From an uncultured Verrucomicrobiales bacterium (GTDB lineage Bacteria; Verrucomicrobiota; Verrucomicrobiia; Verrucomicrobiales; Akkermansiaceae): a stretch of 56,281 bases of DNA. Position numbers and translations under genes: made by a program. The notes beneath the pieces are model-generated. The model was not told where the DNA came from and searched no databases. It saw only the letters and a list, made by a program, of their open reading frames with translations. This document shows, piece after piece, positions 1 through 9,467 of this stretch. The stretch lies in the NCBI GenBank assembly GCA_937928545.1, contig CALGJQ010000018.1, forward strand, positions 1-56,281, in the 5' to 3' direction. The stretch's first letter is position 1, and each line of letters opens with the position of its first letter.

Positions 1-234
1 CGTGAGCGCCACGCAGCGGGGATTTTTTTGGTTCGTGCCCTTCATGACCTGTCGAGAGTGAGTGAGAGCATCCGTCAGCCCCACTGGCACCGTCCCCCAT
101 GGAGAGTCATCACATTCGCCCCCATAGAATGACACCCGGTAAGTGGCACAGCAGGCCCCGCAACTCGTGCAAGGGTTGTCATCTTGGTTGTGCCAAGGGT
201 AGGCAGGATTCCCCCGCTCATTGATATCAGCCAT
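1..234 (-). CDS. YkgJ-family cysteine-cluster protein, partial (runs off left edge)
   Basis: The reverse strand is open from an ATG at 234 to the left edge, giving the first 78 residues; the 3' end lies outside the window. The start is fixed by an in-frame TAA four codons upstream. Residues 21-29 read CTSCGACCA, the C-x2-C-x2-CC cluster of the YkgJ (UPF0153) family, followed by YRVSFYGGEC, VPVGLT, MKGTN and RCVAL, which occur in the same order in Escherichia coli YkgJ. The cysteines probably bind a metal or an iron-sulfur cluster; the cellular role of the family is not settled. No strong ribosome-binding site is visible. Confidence 0.85.
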   Translation of the reverse strand, partial: MADINERGNPAYPWHNQDDNPCTSCGACCATYRVSFYGGECDDSPWGTVPVGLTDALTHSRQVMKGTNQKNPRCVALT

Positions 235-685
235 TTGTCGGCATTACGCCGTCTGCAAACTGGGGGCCAGTCTCCACTTGTCAACAACTGCTGAACCAAA
301 CGTGAGGACAATCTCCCTGCTTCTCGCCCTCACAAAAAATCTGCGTCAAAAATCTCCCCCATTCACCACTCCACACTCAGAATTCACCATTCTAAAGCGC
401 CGCCCCAGATGACATGTGCCTTGTCAGGGCGTGTTGCGCCAATGAAAGATGACACCGAAGCGGTTCGGTGAACAAAGAAGGAAGATTTTGGCTATTTCTT
501 ATCCGTCGACCTGAAATGTTGACTTAGCGCTCTATTGTCATGTCCATGAGTCTTTGGGAGAATTAACTCAATTAGACACACCTAAGGAAGCACCCTGAGG
601 ATTTAGAATCTACATTCTACCACCTCGCCATCGAAATCACTGTTTATGAGTCCTTTTACTTCTTAGATTTTGTAGAAAATATTAC
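235..685. other. Intergenic region with two small hairpins
   Basis: No gene is supported. It holds a perfect 7-bp hairpin with a GCGG loop at 453-470 and a 6-bp inverted repeat with loop CTAC at 604-619. Neither is followed by a T-run on either strand, so neither is called a terminator. The upstream regions of the leftward YkgJ gene and the end of the next leftward gene both fall here. Confidence 0.5.
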
Positions 686-1642
686 TCAACGCTTAGGCGA
701 GCTATAGTCAGGATCGATTACTCTGACTTCCGCGACTGCTTCGACATATTGCTTACGATACTTCACCGCAGCTCGCTCAAACCTCTTAGCTCGCTCGGCC
801 CACGTCTCCAGCTTTCCCGGAACGGAACGATTTGAAGAATAACGGTCATTGTATTTGGCCGTTCGCGCTGTCTCTTCGGCATAGCGGATCAAGTCAAAAT
901 ACTTCTCAACCTTAGCGATTCCCTCCAACAAGTTCTTCTCCAAGATCGCGTCGACTTCTAATGCCGAGGGCTGCCCTGCAGCCGCTGCCATTTTTGTTCG
1001 GCTCCTTTTTGCGAGAGCATCTTTAAGCCTCATCTCAGACATCACTCTCCGAGCTTCCGAAATATCTAGATCGAGTAATTTACGAAAGTCGGAAGTCAGC
1101 TGCGCGACATCCACCCGAGCCGACCCACCGCTATGCATCACCATCAGGCCCGCAGGGTCGATCTTGTTAATGATCGGTTTCTTATACTTCATCGTCCCGA
1201 CGACATGCTCTGCCTTGAGCTCCGTCTTGAGGTACTTGCTCCAGATTCGTCCTCGAACGCTCTTCTGATAGCGGGCCCTCTCTTCTTCCAGCTCTTCGAT
1301 ATCCTCTCTTCGTTCGGAAGCTTCCAACTGCAGATCTGCCACCACGTCATTGAGCTGCTCTAATTCCGCCTTAAGCCTTTCCCCTTCCGCCACTGGTTTG
1401 ATCACCTCTTTCTGCTCAATTAGGAGCTTCTTCTGCCGGGCCAAATCTCTCTTCAGCGAAGCCAACAGCACTCCTTGATCATGAATTCTTCCCGCCCGCT
1501 CTTCGTTGTGCTTCACCGCCGAAGTTGTCTCGAACATGCCCCTGCTCAGGGCAGAAAAAGCACCACCCACCACCATAATGGTAATGATCCCTCCAAGGAT
1601 CAACGCTCCAAAGCCAGACGATTCCGAAGAGAAGGCGCTCAT
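686..1642 (-). CDS. Membrane-anchored coiled-coil protein, paralogue A
   Basis: 318 residues with no assigned function. Residues about 11-32 form one hydrophobic segment, followed by a long charged coiled coil (about 45-130) and a second helical region near the C-terminus. Residues 131-193 hold a short module (KYLKTEL...INKIDPAGLMVMHSGG, then ARVDVAQL) of a type common in secreted or membrane proteins of Planctomycetes and Verrucomicrobia. The next gene upstream has the same order of parts, so the two are paralogues. Their reading frames overlap by four bases, which suggests translational coupling. The anchor and coiled coil suggest a protein projecting from the inner membrane; that is inference. 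Confidence 0.75.
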   Translation of the reverse strand: MSAFSSESSGFGALILGGIITIMVVGGAFSALSRGMFETTSAVKHNEERAGRIHDQGVLLASLKRDLARQKKLLIEQKEVIKPVAEGERLKAELEQLNDVVADLQLEASERREDIEELEEERARYQKSVRGRIWSKYLKTELKAEHVVGTMKYKKPIINKIDPAGLMVMHSGGSARVDVAQLTSDFRKLLDLDISEARRVMSEMRLKDALAKRSRTKMAAAAGQPSALEVDAILEKNLLEGIAKVEKYFDLIRYAEETARTAKYNDRYSSNRSVPGKLETWAERAKRFERAAVKYRKQYVEAVAEVRVIDPDYSSPKR

Positions 1643-2628
1643 TTCTTTACCGCCCTGAGTTGGAGCTCTAGCTCAGCGAGTTCTTTGTTCAATTTAGTAA
1701 CTTCAAATCTCGCTTGATTGGCACGTTTCACACGAAGACGAGCCTTGTTCCGGGCCTGCGTCGCCTTTCCCTTACTCATCGAAATTTTCCCAGTCGCTCT
1801 CGCGATTTTCGCATCTGAATCAAAACGCTTCGCCTCCTTCTCCAAATCACTAGCCTCGTCAGCCTGTTCGTCTGCAAAGATCGTCTTTGCGATGATCTCG
1901 GCTTCCACTTTCTTGATCTGCTGGGTCAACGCTGCGACTCTCTCCACTCCCTTTTTTTGATCCATCCGCTTCTTGTTTGCGGCCGCGATGACACCTCGTT
2001 TCGCATTGACCGCATTCATCCTCCCTTGGAAGGCGGCAGCTTCTTCTTTACCAAATTGAAAACGATCCTGAACCGCTGCCGGAAGCTTCTCGTAGGGGAT
2101 CCCTTCCGGCCCAGCACTCCGCATCACCCGGAGATGCAATGGCGAAATTTCGCGGACCGTACTCTTTTCGTAGCCCTCTCCCATCGTTTCAGAGAGATCG
2201 AGGACCTCTCCAATTGCCAAGCTGCGTTCATTACTTCGGTAGCGATCTCGATACCCCTCAAACTTCTTCTGAATCCCATCCAACTCCTCATTCAGCTTTT
2301 TCACCGAGGCATCGTGCTTTTCAACTAGCCGATTCTCAATAGCAAGATCTCCTGATATTTCCGCAGAAGTCTTCGCGCTCCGAGTTGCCGTATCGCTCTT
2401 CATTGTGAGCTTCCCAAGCTTTTCTTTCTGAATTCTCAACGTCCCAGAAAGCTGATCGATCATTCGACCTTGATCGATAACCCGGGTCGCTAAAGTTGGG
2501 CCCTTGGAACCCGCGTCGCCACTCAGCACGGCCATCCCCAAACCGCAAAACCCTGCCAATACAAGGAGACCCAAAAGCAAGCCCGCAAGGCCAACACTTC
2601 GTGAGCTTTCATGAAAATCGTCAAACAT
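1639..2628 (-). CDS. Membrane-anchored coiled-coil protein, paralogue B
   Basis: 329 residues. One transmembrane segment at about 13-35, coiled coil at about 50-135, then the module at 140-193 (TMGEGYEKS, VREISPLHLRVMRSAG, IPYEKL, QDRFQF), then a lysine- and alanine-rich helical tail to the C-terminus. The module matches the family pattern better than that of the downstream paralogue and shows the aligned positions clearly. It lies 24 bases downstream of a small lipoprotein gene in the same direction, so the four leftward genes from 4333 to 686 probably form one transcription unit. Function unknown. Confidence 0.75.
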   Translation of the reverse strand: MFDDFHESSRSVGLAGLLLGLLVLAGFCGLGMAVLSGDAGSKGPTLATRVIDQGRMIDQLSGTLRIQKEKLGKLTMKSDTATRSAKTSAEISGDLAIENRLVEKHDASVKKLNEELDGIQKKFEGYRDRYRSNERSLAIGEVLDLSETMGEGYEKSTVREISPLHLRVMRSAGPEGIPYEKLPAAVQDRFQFGKEEAAAFQGRMNAVNAKRGVIAAANKKRMDQKKGVERVAALTQQIKKVEAEIIAKTIFADEQADEASDLEKEAKRFDSDAKIARATGKISMSKGKATQARNKARLRVKRANQARFEVTKLNKELAELELQLRAVKK

Positions 2629-2652
2629 AATATTTCGGTAGCTTAGCTGCTT

Positions 2653-2979
2653 CTAACGAATGGGGTAAGTCTCCTGATATTTCTCAAAGTCTTCGAGCGC
2701 CTTCTTCTTCTTCGCTTCAAGAATACGGGACTCTTTCTCGAGATCTCCCCTCTTTCCGGTAGCCTCTTTCATCTCGGCCTTCAGCTTATCTAAATCTGGA
2801 AATTCGTCAGGCACCTCAACTTCCTCAATTGCCGCCCTAACCTCCCTAAGCTCGTCTTCAAGGATATCAATCTCTTCCGCCTGCTTCCGATGCTTAGCAA
2901 CGAGAGCTTCATCCTCTTTCTCTCCCTGACAAGAAACTAGGATCATCAAAGAGGCGAAAAATATGAGAGCGTTCTTCAC
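2653..2979 (-). CDS. Small coiled-coil lipoprotein
   Basis: 108 residues. The N-terminus is a lipoprotein signal ending in ILVSC, with Cys17 as the expected lipidation site. The mature part is almost wholly charged and helical with heptad-like spacing, so it is probably a coiled coil. It precedes the two membrane-anchored coiled-coil genes and follows a lipoprotein gene on the same strand, which suggests a shared envelope role. No family is recognised. Confidence 0.7.
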   Translation of the reverse strand: MKNALIFFASLMILVSCQGEKEDEALVAKHRKQAEEIDILEDELREVRAAIEEVEVPDEFPDLDKLKAEMKEATGKRGDLEKESRILEAKKKKALEDFEKYQETYPIR

Positions 2980-3049
2980 AAAGAAAGAATGCTCGCATGT
3001 TATCTAGGCTGTCAACTAAAGAGCATGAGTAAAAGCCCTCAAGTATAAC

Positions 3050-4333
3050 TTACTCCTCCGGAAATTCCTCTTCGTAATACTCAATCAGATCACTCTCGGG
3101 GAAAGCCTTTTTCAGGATCGTAAACAAGCTCCGCGCGCCTGCGAAATTCTCTTGAGTGAGTTGGTAGTCTAGCGCCGTTTCAAAGGCTTCTTCCGGATAT
3201 GGCATCTTTAGAAAACGCTCTTCCATTTCACCTGTCGCAAATTCCTTTGGCGAACTTGCTGCTGCCAGGGACGCTAAGCAACCAACCGAAATTGCATTAT
3301 CTGCCAAGCCTTTCAGAGCAGCCTCGCGAGCTTTCTCTCGCTCTCCGATTTGCAAATAGGAATCGGCAACTAACTCCATCACATCAGAATCAGAGCCAAA
3401 CCTCTCGGTGTATTTTTGATAGGACGCCAGCGCTTCCTCATGCCGCTCTAGCCCGGCAAATACCGTTCCTTTCTGATAGTTAGAAATTGGCGAAGTGTAT
3501 CCCCCCTTCTCGGCGGCCACGAGTTCCGCCAATGCTTCCTCAAAATCCGCCCGCGCCGTTAAAACAGAGGTATAAGTCATCGAAGCAAATTTCCGAATCG
3601 AAAGAGGAAGATCATTTCCCCGCAACTTAAGCAAAGGCTGCTCAAGTCTATCGAAACTTTCCAGATCAGAAGGATCAAAAACCTGAAGTTGCTGCGCCAC
3701 CGGCATGAAGTCGGTGATCCATCCATCGTTCTGACCACTCACCTGAATACTGATCACGCTGCCCATCAGGCTAACCACCCGTAAACCAACCGAAAGATCC
3801 TCGTAGTCATATGCCCGCCAACCTTTATCTGTCCGCAGAAGCCACCATCTCATCTGCGTCACCACATTCAGTTCATTGTCGTAAAGCTTCACGTAGACCA
3901 AGCGCTGATCTTCATCTATCTTCTCCACCAAGACAATTTTGTGATCGTCGACCCCCATCTGCTGAATGGAATCCCCGAGTTGACTCACCGCAGAACGAAA
4001 CCCCTTCGCCACGGCCCGCTTTTGCTTACTCGAGAGATCCGCCATGGCCTCGGAAGAATTCAAGGCTGAGATCATCCCATCAACCGTAATAAAGTCATCG
4101 GCCTCGATTCTCGTTTCCGAGCGCGTCACCCTAGCCAAAAGATTGAAAAAGCGATCAATCCCCGCCGGAATTTCCGACTCCGGAACGCCTTTCGAGGACT
4201 CTACAAATCCCTTCTGGATCGCCTCCAAAGAATCAGCCTCAGAGATTTCCTGATGTGTCACATCGTCCGTCTTCGAGTCCTTACATGACGACAAAAAGAA
4301 CCCCAAAAACAAAAAACCGAAGATGATCTTCAT
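3050..4333 (-). CDS. Lipoprotein with TPR-like repeats
   Basis: 427 residues. The signal ends in FLSSC with Cys17 as lipidation site. Residues about 275-350 hold TPR-like helix pairs (YQKGTVFAGLERHEEAL, then ELVADSYLQIGEREKA), and the C-terminus continues with similar helices. The central part has no family that I recognise. TPRs usually mediate protein-protein contact, so this could be the periplasmic scaffold of the leftward gene group below it. It begins a run of four co-directional genes with gaps of 70 and 24 bases and a four-base overlap. Confidence 0.75.
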   Translation of the reverse strand: MKIIFGFLFLGFFLSSCKDSKTDDVTHQEISEADSLEAIQKGFVESSKGVPESEIPAGIDRFFNLLARVTRSETRIEADDFITVDGMISALNSSEAMADLSSKQKRAVAKGFRSAVSQLGDSIQQMGVDDHKIVLVEKIDEDQRLVYVKLYDNELNVVTQMRWWLLRTDKGWRAYDYEDLSVGLRVVSLMGSVISIQVSGQNDGWITDFMPVAQQLQVFDPSDLESFDRLEQPLLKLRGNDLPLSIRKFASMTYTSVLTARADFEEALAELVAAEKGGYTSPISNYQKGTVFAGLERHEEALASYQKYTERFGSDSDVMELVADSYLQIGEREKAREAALKGLADNAISVGCLASLAAASSPKEFATGEMEERFLKMPYPEEAFETALDYQLTQENFAGARSLFTILKKAFPESDLIEYYEEEFPEE

Positions 4334-4482
4334 AGGAGTGGCTTATAGGATCATTCCTAAAGTTCAACCTAAGACTCGTCTTCTTGAAGCGATGGCCCAA
4401 CTGGCCAAATAGGATTGCTATCGAAATTGGAAGGGAGTGCCCCGCCCTCACTTCACCCGTGATGGTCCCCAGCATGGTGTTT

Positions 4483-4869
4483 TCATGGCTCAGAACGGAC
4501 TCGGTAAAAGACTCGCTTTGCCCCCGCTGGTGGCGAGCCGTCCTCGTGGGTATGACTTGAGCCACTGGCTGTTTCGTCGTCAATAAGCTCAAGCCAATTC
4601 ACAAGGTCCGTTGAGCGATCAATCTGATAGACTTGGTCTGCTTCTCAATTCCAAACAAGAGTCGCCTTGCCAGTATCAGGCTCATAATCCAGCGAGGTGA
4701 TCTCCAGTCCACCGGTTGAGGGAGGAGCCACTGTTTGCAGGAATTGAAAGGGTAAAAGGACCTCGCCAGAAAGTCGGACTTCATCGAGCAAAAGCCCATC
4801 AAGATCATTTCCCCACTTATATGACTCCAATCCAATCTTCCGACTACTCTTCCCCAAGCTGATTTTCAT
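4483..4869 (-). pseudogene. Remnant of a secreted protein C-terminus, interrupted by TGA
   Basis: Reading leftward from 4869, the frame gives a fragment (IGLESYKWGNDLDGLLLDEV, later STGGLEITSLDYEP) that ends at TGA at 4645-4647. Without changing frame it continues VYQIDRSTDLVNWLEL and ends FYRVRSEP before a TGA at 4483-4485. This is the C-terminal domain seen at the ends of many large secreted verrucomicrobial proteins, including the one at 5006-8188 in this window. The upstream part is missing: a stop lies nine codons above the first ATG. Truncation plus an internal stop at a position not normally cysteine points to a decayed gene. Confidence 0.7.
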
Positions 4870-5005
4870 CAGACCTAAGCAACTTGTTAGAAAAACTTAA
4901 GCGATAAGATTAGATTGGCATTTCCCTAATAAGAGATGCTATAGTGTTCTTCCGCTTGGTTTCTCGAAACGTGAGCCAAAGTCAAAACACCGACACCCCC
5001 TGACA

Positions 5006-8000
5006 ATGAAGAAAACCTGCCATTCCTTCCCGATTATTGCCCTTTCCACCTGTCTTACTCTCGGAGTGAGCGCTCAAACGACTCTTCTCGATTGGGGTCA
5101 AAATTGGAACTACCTGCATCCCACCGATGGCGCTCTTCCAGCTGGCTCCGGAGCGACCACTCCTCACCCTGATGGAACAACACCGTGGTTTGCGGAGGCC
5201 TTTCCCTTTGCGGCGAGCTATACCGGACCTTCTTTTACCACCAGCGGAGCGAATTTCGATGCAGGATCTGGAGCAGGGCCATTCGGATACGGAACGATTA
5301 ATTACACGTCAACTCCCGACCCCGCACCTGCCGAATTTACTGATGTGGGGACCAATTTGTCCTCCCCAGCAAGCGGAGACCGCTTCACGGCCTACTTTCG
5401 AACGACTTTCACAGTACCGAACGATGGGAATTTTTACATCAACCCAACCCTTCGCTACATCCTCGATGACGGTGGCTTCGTCTATCTTAACGGTGAACTG
5501 ATTCTCCAAATCAATACCAATGCGGCAGACGATTACCTGACGACTGCTTCCGGCACCTCCAATACTGAGAGTCAAATCCGCACGGCAGAACTCAGTCTCC
5601 CGGTCGGATCACGAACTGGTGCAAATACGGTGGCCACAACGCCATTCGGAAACAATGCGACCTTATTAAAGAGCTTCCCTCGTCTCAGCCCGGGGACCCA
5701 CACCCTCGCCGTTTCTGTTCATAATTCGAGCAGTAGTAGCTCGGACCTCGCGATGGCCATTCAAATTCAAACCGAGGTCGTTGATTGCATCATCACAGGA
5801 TCCGCATCATCCAACACTCGTGACCTTGAGGGCACACCTGCCAATCCCACCGATGATACAATAAGCACCAACTTTACCGTAGCCTCAGAAGGTGTGGTGG
5901 ACACCACCTGGACCATCACCGGACCAGCCGGCAGTAGCCTCGTCGGTCAAACGGGGGCTTACAATACCCCCGTTACAATCGATAACATTCCCATCGCAGA
6001 TTTGGCGAGCGGAGTTCTGACCTTGGAAATCGCGGACTCGACTAATGCCGCTTGCACCACAACAGTCGATGTCCTTCCACAGCGAATCATCGGAACCAAC
6101 GCCCTTCCCGTAACCTCGCTCCCGATCATCACCTCCGGCAATCTCGATACCCCCGGATGGACGTACGACGACACCGTTCCTAATTTAGTCATGAACAACC
6201 CCGGCGGAGTTGAGGCGGTTCGATACGTAGTCACTTCTGAGGATGTTGATCTCACTGGCCAACCCGATGTCCAGTTCACCGGAACCCTCACCATCACCGA
6301 CACCTCATCCGGAAACGAAGAAACGGACGGCTTCGTCGCCTACCTCATTCTCGATGGCGATACCGCCAATCCCGTAAACCTCATCACCCGTCACGACCTC
6401 ATCACAGCCGATGGAATCTTAACCGGCGACGAGCTCGCGAGCGGACAAGGAACCTTCGTCAAAACCCTCAATCACGTCATTCCAGCGAGTGTGAACTCCG
6501 CGCGCCTAGTGATCGAAGGGATTAACAATTCCGCGAGTGAGGTCTTCACCGTCGCTGGCCTCGGGATCACATCTGCTCCTCCTGAATTACAGGCCTACGC
6601 CGGACCTATTATTTTCAACAATCAAGGAACCGAGAACCCCGGAGATGACACTTACTCTTCGAACGTTGTCATCACCCCAGTCAACCTCGGTCTGAGCACC
6701 GGATGGACAAGTGACAAAACCCCAGCCTCAGGTCTCTACGCCACGCCAAATCCCGTCACCTTTGGCCCCTTCGATCAATTCATAACACTCACCACCGCGA
6801 ATATTTCTGATGTTTTGGATCCCTCGAAAACCGTCTCTCTTCAAATCGTTCGAGAACTTCCCGAGCTCACCATCAACGGACCAACAAACATCATCCGAAT
6901 TGAAAATGGACCGGGCTTCGCGGATGACTCCCTCACCTTCGACCTCGAAATCACCGGAACTAACGGAGGACCTCACTGGGTTACACCGCCTAATATTTTC
7001 AGCCCTATAACCAATTCCTTCGGCGTGACGACCTTCACGATTCCAGCTCCCCTCACGGCAGGAACAATCACCTTCGACCTGAGCGACGTGAGTTATCCCA
7101 CCATCACCGAAACCGTTACCTTGCGAATTTCTGATCGCTACCGGGTCGGCCAAAGCGACCTCACTGGGAGTCTCGTTGATCTCACCACAGATCTCACCAC
7201 TTCACCGAGCGAACGCTGGGTCAATGACTCAACCGCACGCACACTCACCCTCTCCACCGCAAGCACTGGCCTTAGCGTGGTGGAGTCAGAAGTCATCGAC
7301 CTTTCTACAATGGGAGAAGTTTACTTCACCGGACTCCTCCGGGCCCTCGATACCAGCAGCACTTCGAACTTCGAAACTGGTGACCGCTTCAAGGCAGAGC
7401 TAGTCTACAATGTCGCCGGAGTCCCCACCACCATCAACCTGATCACACCTTATGATACGGGTGATGGTGGATCTTCCACGACCGGCACCTTAATGGGGGC
7501 AAACGGCCCAGCCGATGGCTTTATCAATGGATACCTCGGAGCAGCCGGCACCGACCTGGCTGACGGGGTCACCGTCTACGCAAGCGTCGCAGAAGACTAT
7601 GACGCACATGTCGATCGCGATGAATTCAACCCTTTGAATCTCCCAGCCTCTGCGAGTCTCGACGTAAGCTTCAGCCTCACCGCTGCGATCCCTGCTGATG
7701 CCGATGACGTGAAATTAGTCATCACCGGCCAAGGGATTGGCGGCTCTGAAAGTGTCGTTCTCAGTAACATCCTCTTCACCACAGAAGACGTCACTAGCGA
7801 CTCCGATGGTGACGGCCTCCCGAACACCTACGAGGTCGCCAATGGACTCAACCCAAATGATCCCTCCGATCGTGACACCGATCTTGACGGTGACGGCCAA
7901 TCGAATTTCTCGGAATTTCTAGCCGGCACCGATCCGAATGATCCCACTTCGTTTCTCCGGATCACCGCTTATACGCTCGGGGGAGGAAGCGGAAGCATTT

Positions 8001-8188
8001 CTTGGAGTAGTGTTCCTGGGAAATCCTACATCATCGAATTCAGCACCGACCTCATGACCTGGACTAACCTCGGCTCCAGCTTCGCCGCGGAGGCCGCACC
8101 TGCCACGGAGACCTCATCAGGAAATTTCCCTCTCACCGCGATTGGAACTCCGCCCAAGGCCTTCTTCCGAGTGGCCGTCGCGAACTAG
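5006..8188 (+). CDS. Large secreted multidomain protein with TSP3-type repeats
   Basis: 1060 residues, exported by a signal peptide ending near GVSA (about residue 23). The N-terminal third resembles a beta-sandwich (YFRTTFTVP, LDDGGFVYLNGE, LAVSVHNSS), followed by several Ig-like or lectin-like stretches. Two segments repeat the same plan: a 'VDLTGQPDVQFTGTL' type strand and an 'IDLSTMGEVYFTGLL' type strand. Near residues 931-985 lie calcium-binding thrombospondin type 3 style repeats (DSDGDGLPNTYE, DLDGDGQSNFSEFLAG). The end is a 'SYIIEFSTDLMTW' domain, as in other secreted proteins here. Probably cell-surface or extracellular; no catalytic motif seen. A terminator follows directly. Confidence 0.8.
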   Translation: MKKTCHSFPIIALSTCLTLGVSAQTTLLDWGQNWNYLHPTDGALPAGSGATTPHPDGTTPWFAEAFPFAASYTGPSFTTSGANFDAGSGAGPFGYGTINYTSTPDPAPAEFTDVGTNLSSPASGDRFTAYFRTTFTVPNDGNFYINPTLRYILDDGGFVYLNGELILQINTNAADDYLTTASGTSNTESQIRTAELSLPVGSRTGANTVATTPFGNNATLLKSFPRLSPGTHTLAVSVHNSSSSSSDLAMAIQIQTEVVDCIITGSASSNTRDLEGTPANPTDDTISTNFTVASEGVVDTTWTITGPAGSSLVGQTGAYNTPVTIDNIPIADLASGVLTLEIADSTNAACTTTVDVLPQRIIGTNALPVTSLPIITSGNLDTPGWTYDDTVPNLVMNNPGGVEAVRYVVTSEDVDLTGQPDVQFTGTLTITDTSSGNEETDGFVAYLILDGDTANPVNLITRHDLITADGILTGDELASGQGTFVKTLNHVIPASVNSARLVIEGINNSASEVFTVAGLGITSAPPELQAYAGPIIFNNQGTENPGDDTYSSNVVITPVNLGLSTGWTSDKTPASGLYATPNPVTFGPFDQFITLTTANISDVLDPSKTVSLQIVRELPELTINGPTNIIRIENGPGFADDSLTFDLEITGTNGGPHWVTPPNIFSPITNSFGVTTFTIPAPLTAGTITFDLSDVSYPTITETVTLRISDRYRVGQSDLTGSLVDLTTDLTTSPSERWVNDSTARTLTLSTASTGLSVVESEVIDLSTMGEVYFTGLLRALDTSSTSNFETGDRFKAELVYNVAGVPTTINLITPYDTGDGGSSTTGTLMGANGPADGFINGYLGAAGTDLADGVTVYASVAEDYDAHVDRDEFNPLNLPASASLDVSFSLTAAIPADADDVKLVITGQGIGGSESVVLSNILFTTEDVTSDSDGDGLPNTYEVANGLNPNDPSDRDTDLDGDGQSNFSEFLAGTDPNDPTSFLRITAYTLGGGSGSISWSSVPGKSYIIEFSTDLMTWTNLGSSFAAEAAPATETSSGNFPLTAIGTPPKAFFRVAVAN

Positions 8189-8208
8189 TCCTCACTTCAA
8201 ATTCTCAC

Positions 8209-8247
8209 AAACGGCTCTTCCCCTTCCCGGGGTAGAGCCGTTCTTTT
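8209..8247 (+). terminator. Rho-independent terminator
   Basis: A 9-10 bp stem (AACGGCTCT pairing with AGAGCCGTT) with a C/G-rich loop that can fold further, followed by CTTTTG. It starts 21 bases after the stop codon of the large secreted protein. Confidence 0.8.
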
Positions 8248-8294
8248 GTGAGTCAGAAATCGGAGCGCTTGAACCCTCCTGATTTCTACGCAAG

Positions 8295-9383
8295 ATGAAG
8301 GTCCACATGAGGAGGGAATTTAGAAAAACAGGAATGAGTGTCGTCCTCCTTGGTCTGATGAATACCTGCTTTGCCGAAGACCAACCCACCCTTCAGAGCT
8401 TCATGCCTGAAGGCGCTCAGCTTGTTCTTGAAGAAGACTGGTCCACCGGAAAAATCGATCCTAAGAAGTGGTATGTTCTCCGAAAACGCTGGGGCCGAGA
8501 CAACCACGGGGTTGTTCCTGAAAACGTCTTCATCGCCAAAGACAAGGTCGGCGGGAAAACACAAAATGTTCTCACCTGCCGCGGCCATGGCGATCTCTAC
8601 CAAGGCCCTATCAAAGGATGGAAAGGAAACACCACGCGGGTTGGTGGAGTGATCGTCTCGAAGGAATTCTTTGCCTCAGGACGCTTCGAGGTCGTCATGA
8701 AAATTGGCTCACCAGAAGTTCCTCGTCCCATCGGAATGGTTCCCGCGATTTGGACTTACGCTTCCAGATGGATTAAAGCAGATCAAAAGACTCCCCTCTC
8801 CAACCCGAAGATCAAAAACGGCTATCTCTCGGAGATCGATTTCCCAGAATTCGGCAAAGGCCAAGACCTCGAATCGGGCCTCTATAATACCTTCATGAAT
8901 AATGAGCATGACAGTCAGACCCTCTCGACCAAGGCTGCGATCGATGGCCAATATCACACTTTCACGACCATCTGGCGGACCCACCTTGTCCCCATGGATG
9001 ACATTGCTGATACCCAAGTCGCGGAAGCTGAAAACTTCTTCTGGATTCAGGATGCAAAAGTCCCCTTCGCAAGCTATCGTGGCAACCCTCTCAAGCGTCT
9101 CGGCAAAGACAAATACGCACGCTACGCAGGAAAAGAAGTGAGCCACTTCATCGATGGAAAACTCATCGGAACCTTCAAAACCTTTATTCCCGCCATGGCT
9201 TCCCAACTGAACATGGGGGTCTGGTTCCCAGGCTGGGGCGGCGCGGCGCCGTGGACCACTTCCAGCGTTTCAATCGCCTCCGTAAGAGTCTGGCAGTTCA
9301 AAGATTCCGGTGACGTCCGAGGCATCCTTACCGAGGACATCTCCAACAACATGAATGAAGCCGGCACGCCCGTCCGCCAGTAA
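8295..9383 (+). CDS. Secreted GH16-type glycoside hydrolase
   Basis: 362 residues. A signal peptide ends near FAED (residue 28); the in-frame ATG at 8334 (residue 14) is an alternative start just before the hydrophobic core. The fold is concanavalin-like: LVLEEDW at 44-49, GRFEVVMKI at 129-137, then SEIDFPEFG, whose E180, D182 and E185 match the E-x-D-x-x-E catalytic signature of family 16, with E180 as nucleophile and E185 as acid/base. A later strand holds FIDGKLIG, also typical. Substrates of the family include agar, carrageenan, laminarin and porphyran; I cannot tell which applies. The neighbouring large secreted protein may act with it. Confidence 0.75.
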   Translation: MKVHMRREFRKTGMSVVLLGLMNTCFAEDQPTLQSFMPEGAQLVLEEDWSTGKIDPKKWYVLRKRWGRDNHGVVPENVFIAKDKVGGKTQNVLTCRGHGDLYQGPIKGWKGNTTRVGGVIVSKEFFASGRFEVVMKIGSPEVPRPIGMVPAIWTYASRWIKADQKTPLSNPKIKNGYLSEIDFPEFGKGQDLESGLYNTFMNNEHDSQTLSTKAAIDGQYHTFTTIWRTHLVPMDDIADTQVAEAENFFWIQDAKVPFASYRGNPLKRLGKDKYARYAGKEVSHFIDGKLIGTFKTFIPAMASQLNMGVWFPGWGGAAPWTTSSVSIASVRVWQFKDSGDVRGILTEDISNNMNEAGTPVRQ

Positions 9384-9467
9384 ACAATCCTGCTTCTCAA
9401 AACACTCTGCCTCATCTTCATTCCTCCCCAGCGCTTCCTTCGAGAGAGGCTCCTTCCCGAGGTCGGG

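Noticed and set aside
75..311. 78-residue leftward reading frame
   Set aside because: It is a shadow of the YkgJ-type gene in another frame; the true frame has the cysteine cluster and runs off the edge.
453..470. Terminator
   Set aside because: A perfect short hairpin but no T-run on either strand.
4645..4647. Second in-frame TGA considered as selenocysteine
   Set aside because: The column is not cysteine in this domain family and the gene is already truncated at its 5' end.
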